Source of the DNA: Flectonema sp. DT1601
Taxonomy: Eukaryota; Euglenozoa; Diplonemea; Diplonemida; Diplonemidae
Reading direction: 5' to 3'
DNA length: 64,000 nucleotides
NCBI GenBank assembly: GCA_964019425.1
Contig: OZ025784.1
Coordinates: forward strand, 1,116,001 to 1,180,000
Positions within the stretch are counted from its first letter, which is position 1. Each line of letters begins with the position of its first letter. Shown piece by piece: positions 12,101-19,560 of this stretch. The notes beneath the pieces were generated by a model. It was not told the origin of the DNA, did not search any database, and was given only the letters and a program-made list of their open reading frames with translations. Both the position numbers and the translations under genes were made by a program.

Positions 12101-12330
12101 GTCAAGTAGTCATATGTTGGCTCCAAATCAAATGACGAAAACTGAAGTGAGAGGTCCCCTCCACGGCACTGAACGAACCAGCAAAGTTTAACATCAGCGC
12201 CATAACTTGATTGTGTGATAGTTCCCGTTGCGTCAGTCTTCACGACACGTGTCGCATGATCACAATCACTTGGAAACTGGAATCCAGCAGCCGTCGCTAC
12301 CAGACCCAGAAGGGCCGCATACCGCGTCAT
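9130..12330 (-). CDS. Secreted three-CUB protein with PEP-synthase/glucan-water-dikinase-like C-terminus, 1,066 aa
   Basis: The N-terminus (MTRYAALLGLVATAAG) is a clear signal peptide. Three CUB-like domains follow at about 20-130, 138-248 and 265-382, each opening FPxxC and closing with W(S/T)C; a Thr/Pro linker precedes the third. Residues about 383-590 are beta-rich and unassigned. A swivelling phosphohistidine domain is marked by TPLSHIN near residue 617, which supplies the expected phosphoacceptor His. The rest (about 700-1066) is a PEP/pyruvate-dikinase nucleotide-binding domain: GAKAANVAEL, VPDGYAIPFSVYDEY, RSSTNNEDLAGFNGAGLY, WTFRAYEERDFYRIDH and the ending EIKQARPW. The order His domain then nucleotide-binding domain at the C-terminus matches glucan, water dikinases rather than PPDK, and there is no TIM-barrel domain. 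ATP-dependent phosphotransfer by a secreted protein would be odd; the substrate is unknown. Confidence 0.9.
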   Translation of the reverse strand: MTRYAALLGLVATAAGFQFPSDCDHATRVVKTDATGTITQSSYGADVKLCWFVQCRGGDLSLQFSSFDLEPTYDYLTLAKVENYAVGAQVFRSAALTTPTTSNVNGGDGAYMLLDSDAAVSGTGFTVSWTCSGAVASEFPPLCSSEEVKDTTSGTIAYGPYVSLQSPCWYIPCSNDLTLTWSQLDTELDYDFVTVSTVSNFARTEVLKTSGTAVPASATYSSADGAIIEFKSDEYVNENGFTVQWSCGVSTPATPSPPTQAPTFTFPSSCSASTILDTPGSLDYPTGTASYANNENTCWFFSCPSKQYTVLQWSAFNTESGYDMVNVFPVNGGVIGSTALLSDKSGTSSPSDTVADGQEGIYMRFTSDGSVTRGGFELTWSCADLLPVDYRTDLNNRVEFESLAARNNVPGALEVLEVKFVILNINTATPSLYFMNTQKFEFHFYFVRDSLGAYSSNTQWNDDSYFWDTRKNIAGTMIAHDSYTSESGTQGLYTVEFWPTDPVSAALTIKAFQLIESHFAEAAGRLVHYPAGPTQITIYNDNKLTFETNNVPVIMSEELFGSVTFSPLNLGEGYGTLRVIETGSETFSVRDVVIFKAIPNDLSHVGGIITDEPQTPLSHINLKAKQNNMPNAYIKGASGKAEILALVGKVVQYVVRADGYELREATQAEADAWLESVRPATSQTPLSDLTVTDPIRLTAIANADWIRYGAKAANVAELAKVLERSQVPDGYAIPFSVYDEYMKVKRCEGADVDDMGNSVPNGEFRDLCADANDPAGKSFNEQIQAIMTDADFLSDAETRDDMLKDFRKEVKKGEVPAAIDTKLNAMHQWWAEADGTMLRSVRLRSSTNNEDLAGFNGAGLYESTTHDPDEGDISKSAKKVWAGLWTFRAYEERDFYRIDHFKTYMGVLAHESYGDEQVNGVGVTKNVYQQGTNGHYINAQYGEISVTNPEPIVVGGETVNSIPDEFLLAEVLGNDANGNIEYQWIQQYMRHSNVETVYGVPVSTVNVLTDAEVVELRVAMAKVQVHFKPIYNGDDTFAIDIEFKITRTTDGSRGHLEIKQARPWID

Positions 12331-12354
12331 TATTTTAATATAGTTCGAAACAAT

Positions 12355-12370
12355 CTGAAGAATAGAACTG
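12355..12370 (-). promoter_or_regulatory. Splice-acceptor-like site for the CUB-dikinase gene
   Basis: Sense CAGTTCTATTCTTCAG ends 24 nt before the ATG at 12330. The pyrimidine content and the CAG end are typical of an acceptor. Confidence 0.65.
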
Positions 12371-14998
12371 ATTACTCGTAGTCAGCCATCAAAATATATT
12401 CATCAGAGACACTGACTGCTTAACTAAAGGAACTGTGCTGGGTACTCCTGTTAAATGTAGAGGAAAGTGTTTGAATAATAACATAATTTAATCCTGTTGC
12501 AAACGTGTTCTGGGCTTTATACGCCTTACTTTTCGCATTATCAACACCAATGAATAGTGTGACGGGAACGGGTATAAGGAACTTACTTCGACTTGTGGTC
12601 AACAGTGACTCCTAACAATATTGAACTCTATGTAGCAGCTCTACTTTGGGATGTGGATCTTTTTTTTCTTTCTTTTTTTTTTTCTTCTTTTTTTCTTATT
12701 ACCATGGATCATTATTTAATCAAAGAATCACAATGAAGACAATCCGGCTGCTAAATTTCGATTTAGTTTTTTTCTCCTGACTGAGGTAATTGTCTACATC
12801 AGACCACAACAATGATTTAATGCACAAAAGTGTATACCACACTTTTGAGAACAAATAAAGGAAAGCGATGCGAAAAACAAAAAAAATAAGAATCAGGAAC
12901 TTTCGTATGTCAGGAGTACGTACCACCATAAGTTAGACAGCTAGAGAAATCCAGAACTTATGACTGCGGGAGATTTGGGTAACCCAAATCAATCGCGGAG
13001 ATCGTGTTTTTATACGCTACAAAAGCTCTATTACTGTATCCAACCTTTCTTTTTTTTTTTTTTTTTGGTAGAAAATTCTTCTTTGCTGATGGAGTTCGGA
13101 GGCGTCTAAAATAACAAAAAAAAAAAAAAAGAGAAGAAGAAAAAAGAGAAATACGTGCGCGGCTTCTATTAAATGCATAAGACACTTGTAGTCGGAAAAA
13201 CTCTGTTGAAAAAGTTTGACAACCACAACTCTGCTGAACTACGCTAGACAACCTACTCTAATTAAAGAAAAAATAATACTCAAAACCATATAGAAAATAG
13301 TACTAACGCTGTTTGTGTACAAAACAGGGTGCGGCCCTTTTCCGATATTAGGCACCCTCGACAATAATTTATTGGTCGACTCCCGTTGTGTCTAATTTCG
13401 ATATGTTGTGTTTTTTTTTTTTTAATATTGTTAAAATGCAAGGAAAAGGAAAAAAAAATAGAAAAAGAACCAAAGGGGGGGGGAAAACTTTTTTTTTTTT
13501 GGTTGCAATAATAACGCAGATCTCAAAGTGAAAGCATCATTGCGATGCCTTCTTTTTCCTCAGATTACTGACGCATTTTGAAAAGAAACAACCACACGGC
13601 AAATACTAAGATGAGTAGAGAAGACAAAAAAAGAACAATCTTAAATGTCAAGCATAAATTTTTATTTATTTCTTTTCTTTTTTTTTTTTTTTAAAGTTAG
13701 GGAAGCTCCAGAATGTGAGAACCAGTCACCCCTGTGAGTCTGACCGACTACGAGAAACAATACATGAAGTAAACAGCTACTAAGTCAGACGGTATTTTTA
13801 GATCGTATGACAAATTCCAATTCTAAGAGATTGAAAAAGATAACATAAAAAACAAATACTAATAAAACACTCTTCGTGTTTCTTTTGGTTTTTTTTTTTT
13901 TTTTTTTTTTGTGGTATTGTGAATAGAGAATTAAATCTGAATTCCAAATCATTCTTTTTTTTTTTTTTTTTTTTTTAAAGTTTTAAAAGAAAGAATAACA
14001 CAAATCAACTTAAGTTGGGCAGACTTACAGTTAAGTAACTACGACTTGGGGGGATGTAATTTAAAAAAAAAAAAAAAAAAAACGAAACCAAAAATAACTT
14101 TCAATAAAAATAACGTGGGGGTGAAAAAAAAAATAATTAAATAAATAAACCAAAACTAAATATGTTTGCAGGAAAAAACTAACACAAAAAAACAAACCCA
14201 AAACAAAAAATTACGAGTTGAACCCACCAGCGTCTAACCAGATCTCGGCCGACAAGGTGGAGTGGTACTGTGTGAATAGAAATACTCAGATAGAGAAGAA
14301 AAAATAATGGGAGGACTTTAATTCAGACGAATACAGAAAACGAAAATAGATAACTAACTTCAGCAACACACATGACCCACTTATGTTACCAAAACTTGTT
14401 AAGTAAAGCAACCTATTCTAATATTATTTGAACTCCTATTAATTGTTGATAACAACATTCACATTGAGTTGTCTTTCTTATGGTTGTTTTTTTTTTCTTT
14501 TTTTTTTTTTTTTTTTTGCTCTTTTTTTTTTTTAAATTTTAGATGACAGCACAGATGTCCCTTCACCTAAGAGAATAGTCGCAATGCACTGTCACTAACA
14601 AAGAAACAATGAAAATGAACAATAAAAAAAAATAAAAAAAACATTAAAAAAAAAAATGAGGCGGGAAATCGTTTGAACACCAAGTCGCAACAGCAGCTGG
14701 GTGGCTGAGACTTTCTCTGTGAGTAAGCGCAAGTTGTAAACCAATTAGGGTTTCTTTTTTTTTTATATGATGTAAATTTAATATTACATCAATGAGAAGA
14801 AGTGTTTATGTTGCCTGCTTAACTCACACTTCCAGTTCCTGTTGTTGCCATGCCTTGATGTTGATTTCTTTAAAAAAAAAGATTTAGAGGCCAAAATTTC
14901 AGAGATCTGGGGTTTTTCTCTTTTCTTTCTCATTTCCTCGTTTCTCCCATCTACGTTACAAAAGCTCGTTAAACTAGCTCGGGAACAACAGAAATACG

Positions 14999-15029
<31 letters not shown>

Positions 15030-15752
15030 GAGCCTCTGAGTCAAGTGCTGCCAGGAAACTTGTGCTCCGGGAAGTACCTTCGTTCGAGCAGCACGAAAAG
15101 TGAGAAATCTTTCTCGGCAAGACGAGAAAATCATGCTTGTTGGTGTAGAAAGTGAACCCAAACAAAGTTCTTGGGACCTCTGGAAATATAAGCAAGAATT
15201 CACTTTCTTTCAAAGAAAAATATATCTGTTTCTTTTTTTTTTTTTTTATTGTGCAATGGGTCCCATCTTGCGTTTCACAATGACTTCGTCCTGCCTACAG
15301 AAATTAAAGTCGCACCTTTGAAGCACACTCTGAATTAATATTGCTTCTGTTAATCGCAAGGTAATTTTTTCCTTCTCTTTTTCTTTTTTTTTTCCCCACA
15401 CAAAAAAACAATTGAGCTGCGCAGTTAGCTTTTCTTGTACGCATTACTGCGTACAAAAAGCAACACGATTTTTCTAAAAAAAAGAATTTCTGAAAAAACG
15501 GAATAGTTCGTATCAACAAAATTACTTATTATTTGGCTGCGTTAGTATTCACTTGTTTGATACTAAAAAAGAAAAACCTTTTTGGGATTCTTTTAACTTA
15601 TGATAAAATACGAAATGTGTTTTCTTTAATGTCAGTAAAATATGATACAAAAAATCCTCTTTTTTTGCACTCCACTTTGAGTCTTTACCGCTAAAAGCAA
15701 GACGGGTAGGGTTGTTTCCTCCCCTCTCTCTCTACTCATCTAGATTACATTA
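12371..15752. other. 3.4-kb gene-free spacer
   Basis: I see no supported gene. Homopolymer runs are frequent (for example about 13890-13910, 13955-13976 and 15000-15025). The only recognisable structure is the second copy of a dispersed repeat at 14220-14535. Open frames here consist largely of F, K and L. Confidence 0.6.
14220..14535. repeat. Dispersed repeat, copy B (first copy at 22-450)
   Basis: This copy shares a diverged first block (14220-14275) and a nearly identical second block (about 14320-14415) with the start of the window. It contains about 65 bp (roughly 14416-14480) absent from copy A, placed just before the shared TATGGTTGTTTTT and T-rich tail. Confidence 0.75.
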
Positions 15753-18700
15753 TCACATCACAGAAGGAAGTGGTGGTGACTTTCCTATAGAAGCAATGCA
15801 TGCTTTTGGTGATGTTCCAGCTGGTTGGTACATAGTTGATAATCTTCTTATTCCTTTTATGGCAGAACCACTGACGCTGTTAACCTGATTACGGTACTCA
15901 GATAGTTGTGTGTTCCACATTGCGAGATTTCCTCTCATATTTTGAACCCAATTTTGCATTGAAGGAAACTTCTGTGCCACTGCAGTGAAGTGTTTCATAC
16001 CAAGACTCTCAATAAATCCAATTTGACCTTGAGCAAGGGCAGCTTCCCTTTCACGATCGAACATAGGAGCAACACTCGATGCTCCAAGTTGCTTTTCTCT
16101 ATCACCTTGACAGTAGAATTCCTCAGTTACAGCGACTGCCCATCTTTTTGAAATCGCGAACGGTTTTGTGATGTTTGAAATATCTGCGCTTTTTAACAAC
16201 AATTTCATTAACAGTCCTCTGTGATCATCGTTACTTTTATCAAAAACAGTAACACTCTCAAGAGAGTCGTGAAGTTCCTTATGTCTGGCCATGTCAGTAC
16301 ACAAAATTGAATTTATCATTATTTTATAAGCATTTTTTTGATCATCAGGACTGAGCGATGCGAATATGTCATAGTCAGTATGAGCCAGAATATCAATTGC
16401 TTTGTTGCAATGATGAACTTCTAATACACTTGTTGAACCAGTGCTGGATGATAGTATTCCCATTGGGGTTTCAGTTTTGTAGTGAAAACTGTTATTGAGT
16501 CCCATGTGATCAACGTCGTGTACTACAGCCGTCAGTAAGATTGTCAGTTTCTCAATTTCAGTTAGGTATTCTCCAAGTTTATTATTAATTAAATAACAGT
16601 AAACAGTGTGACAAGTATCAGCAGCGTGACAAAAATTATGATAATGAACCTTTCTGTAGTTAAGCCTAACGACAACTAAGAATCTAAGAAGAACCTCTTC
16701 ATCTATTTTAAGGATTCTCAAGGCGTCTAAGCTTTGCAATAATTCCAACAGCACTAAAATAACCTTATTTGGTGCTGATGATCTCAAGGACAAGATATCG
16801 AAGTCAGATTCTTTACATCCACGACGTTCTTCATCAGTAAGTGATAACTCTTTAAATGGAGCTATGTCTTCTGAAGTACATTTATTAAAAGAACCGCTTC
16901 CACTACCAGCTGTACCGTCTTGTTGCCCAGCGAGTAGTACCATCGCATTGTCTCTGGCAGAAACAGCAAATTGGAATGTTGTGTTATTGTAAAGGCAGAT
17001 ACCAACAAACTTAGAGAAGTCTACAATGATGTCAACGTCTTCACAGGTGAAATCAGAATTTTCTTTAATAAGTTCCAACACTGCGACGACATCTTTATCA
17101 TAGTAAACAGGACAACACAGAATTGATTTATCTCTTTCAATTCCTCGAGAGATAGTCTTCGGGACTCCAGTCATAGAAACCGTTCCAGCGATTCCACTGC
17201 CGCAGGCAATGACGACACGATCTTCATCAGCTGAATAAATATGATTCTTCTCTTTATCAACCAGGTACAGAGTACAGTTACTACAGGGAACAATTTCACG
17301 AGCTCCTTCGATAATATTACTCGAGACCGTCTGATTAGCTCGTTGTACCTCACTGTGAACAATTGATAATCTCCCAACAGAAACTAACATTTGTTCAGCA
17401 CGAAGTGAAGCATGTCGAAGCATCTTTTGTTGTTTAATATTTCTCAGAGTAACTCCCAGATAGATCGTGAATCCTTGTAGTAAATCTAAATCTTCTGTGG
17501 TGAATCCCCTGTCTTCATTCTTATCAGATAGTACAGCAACACCTACTACAGTATTTTCATACAAAACAGGACAAGATAAGACCTCGTCTGTGTGGATTGG
17601 TTTTGAAGTCGAGAGTACTCTTTCAGCTGATTTTCGATGTTTCTTCCTCTGCGAAGCACTCAAAACAGAATTTAAATCAGGTTGCACTTCAGGTATCTTC
17701 TTTGGTGGAAATTCAAACACCGGATTAACTGCTGGGGATACCGTCGCGGGAGATTTTCTACCGCTACTACTCGCGTCAATGGTACTGACATTATTCCCGA
17801 ATGAGTTACGGGGTGTCGATACTAAAGAGTTGACCTTAAACTGTCTATGAGTTGATAATTCAGTTCCCTTTGGTGTTAGTGATGGTGACTTTTGATTTGG
17901 TTCTGATCCAGGTGATGGAGGGAACTTATAAGGAGTGTATTCAGCGTGTAAACATGGTGATAAATGACGTGGATCCTTTCCATTACCAACTGAGAATGGA
18001 AACTGACCACTTGATCTGCGTGGTTCTCGTGTAGTTAGAAAAGGAGATTTCGTTGGGTCAAGATCATCTTCTAACTTTCCATTCTGATCAACTGTAAAAA
18101 GAGAATAGCAAGTTGCTTTTGTAAGTTGTTTTGCTGTTGAAACAATAGTATCTAACAGTGACTGGTCATGTTTTTCAAAGTCGGTTGAAGCGATCAGAGT
18201 TGCTATCTTGAGCATCTCTGCAGCAAGTTTTTGTTGTTTTCTTGCCATCACATCTAACATACCACATCGTAGAAGAAGTGATGTTATCATTGCAACTGCT
18301 TCAGCTAACTGCGTATCCGATTCAGTAAATCCTGGACCTGAACGTTTGTTAACAAGTTTTAAGGCACCTATTGCTTCAGAGTCTCTAATTATAGGAACAG
18401 TTAAAAGAGATTTTATTGCTTCGTCTTCCTGCTCGCTGCATAAGAACACGCCTTTTACTGCATTTGCTGAGCGGTAGTTCGTGGTGTCACCGTGAAAAGC
18501 TGCATTTCCAACTGAGCTGGACTCTTTTTCTCCAACCTTTTCAGATCGAAGTTCAGCTAAGTCCTCAACTTTGGTTCCCGAGGGATCTTTTATCCAGAGC
18601 TCACACTTTTCAGCGTCGATGAGTTGGGCAGTTCTGCTTTTGATATATTGATATTTGTAATCTATGGATTCTGCTGGGATGCTAGCCAGTTCTATTATGA

Positions 18701-19265
18701 GAGCTAGAAGCATTTCATGAATAGCTTTACTCTTTAATTGACCTTTGAATAGTAATCGTTTGCAGACCATCGCTGAAGTGATAGCAGCTTGCTTTCGTTT
18801 TACACTTGTCACCGAAGATGAAACTTCTTGTGATGAAGATTGTGTTGAATTCGTTTGCTGAGTACTTAGCATGCTATCAAAACCAGGTCCATTTTGTAAT
18901 AAAAACTTATTAGAAGTTGGTGAATGAGGCAATTCATTAAAAGACGTGTTTGGAGTTATCGTCGATGCCTTGGCTGTGTCAGATCCTGTTGAGCATCGTC
19001 TACCCTTCTTGTGGATCGATCCAGCTAATCGGGTTGCTATTTCTAACTCATCTGCTGTCATTTCAGAAGTATTTTCTATTAATGACAAGCATTTTTCTAA
19101 AGTTTTTTTTAATAAATCTGCTTTTGGACTTTCTAAAGAACGCAATGCCTGTGGTCTTCTTCTCAACGCCATTCTACTGTTAGTTCTCGAGCTTGGAGAA
19201 CTTCCGTTACTTTGGGGGGTTCTCAACCCGGTGAGTGAGTTCCTTCGACAAGAGTCTCTTGCCAT
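15753..19265 (-). CDS. Triple-GAF 3',5'-cyclic-nucleotide phosphodiesterase, 1,170 aa
   Basis: The class I PDE catalytic domain spans about residues 850-1110. It has the metal-binding signature YHNFCHAADTCH (about 875), HDVDHMGLNNSF (about 918), SADISNITKP (about 1028) and the glutamine-bearing QGQIGFI, so the active site looks complete and should hydrolyse cAMP and/or cGMP. Upstream are GAF-like domains at about 180-340 and 620-790. A third GAF (about 345-615) is split by roughly 150 Ser/Pro/Asn-rich residues. The first 150 residues are basic and disordered. The layout recalls PDE2/5/6/10/11 and kinetoplastid PDEB, but with an extra GAF. No membrane segment is seen, so it is probably cytosolic; cyclic-nucleotide binding by one of the GAFs is inferred from family knowledge. 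The start at 19265 follows an acceptor-like AG by 24 nt. Confidence 0.95.
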   Translation of the reverse strand: MARDSCRRNSLTGLRTPQSNGSSPSSRTNSRMALRRRPQALRSLESPKADLLKKTLEKCLSLIENTSEMTADELEIATRLAGSIHKKGRRCSTGSDTAKASTITPNTSFNELPHSPTSNKFLLQNGPGFDSMLSTQQTNSTQSSSQEVSSSVTSVKRKQAAITSAMVCKRLLFKGQLKSKAIHEMLLALIIELASIPAESIDYKYQYIKSRTAQLIDAEKCELWIKDPSGTKVEDLAELRSEKVGEKESSSVGNAAFHGDTTNYRSANAVKGVFLCSEQEDEAIKSLLTVPIIRDSEAIGALKLVNKRSGPGFTESDTQLAEAVAMITSLLLRCGMLDVMARKQQKLAAEMLKIATLIASTDFEKHDQSLLDTIVSTAKQLTKATCYSLFTVDQNGKLEDDLDPTKSPFLTTREPRRSSGQFPFSVGNGKDPRHLSPCLHAEYTPYKFPPSPGSEPNQKSPSLTPKGTELSTHRQFKVNSLVSTPRNSFGNNVSTIDASSSGRKSPATVSPAVNPVFEFPPKKIPEVQPDLNSVLSASQRKKHRKSAERVLSTSKPIHTDEVLSCPVLYENTVVGVAVLSDKNEDRGFTTEDLDLLQGFTIYLGVTLRNIKQQKMLRHASLRAEQMLVSVGRLSIVHSEVQRANQTVSSNIIEGAREIVPCSNCTLYLVDKEKNHIYSADEDRVVIACGSGIAGTVSMTGVPKTISRGIERDKSILCCPVYYDKDVVAVLELIKENSDFTCEDVDIIVDFSKFVGICLYNNTTFQFAVSARDNAMVLLAGQQDGTAGSGSGSFNKCTSEDIAPFKELSLTDEERRGCKESDFDILSLRSSAPNKVILVLLELLQSLDALRILKIDEEVLLRFLVVVRLNYRKVHYHNFCHAADTCHTVYCYLINNKLGEYLTEIEKLTILLTAVVHDVDHMGLNNSFHYKTETPMGILSSSTGSTSVLEVHHCNKAIDILAHTDYDIFASLSPDDQKNAYKIMINSILCTDMARHKELHDSLESVTVFDKSNDDHRGLLMKLLLKSADISNITKPFAISKRWAVAVTEEFYCQGDREKQLGASSVAPMFDREREAALAQGQIGFIESLGMKHFTAVAQKFPSMQNWVQNMRGNLAMWNTQLSEYRNQVNSVSGSAIKGIRRLSTMYQPAGTSPKACIASIGKSPPLPSVM

Positions 19266-19289
19266 TGTCCACCAACCCCCACCCCAAAC

Positions 19290-19323
19290 CTGAATTAGAA
19301 ATTAATTTATATAAAAAAAAAAA
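19290..19323 (-). promoter_or_regulatory. Splice-acceptor-like site for the PDE gene
   Basis: On the sense strand an 11-nt T run is followed by an AT-rich stretch ending TTTCTAATTCAG. The 24-nt leader after it is G-rich and ends GTGGACA before the ATG. The CCCH gene leader ends similarly (GTGGACC). Confidence 0.65.
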
Positions 19324-19560
19324 TTTAAATTTAGAACAACAATGCAGTTATTTACTTGAATCAATCGATATCGGAAAAAAAAAAAAAAAAAAAGAAGAAA
19401 TACAAAACAAAGCAGAGCAAAAAAAAGGCTGTGTGTGTACAGCAGCGTTTGGTAATTGAACGGCTGCTAAAAAAAATAATCAACACAAAAAAAGAAAGTT
19501 GTCCGTGTAATCGGTCAACAACGAGTAGTTATTAGAATCTATTTTCTTATTATTACCATT

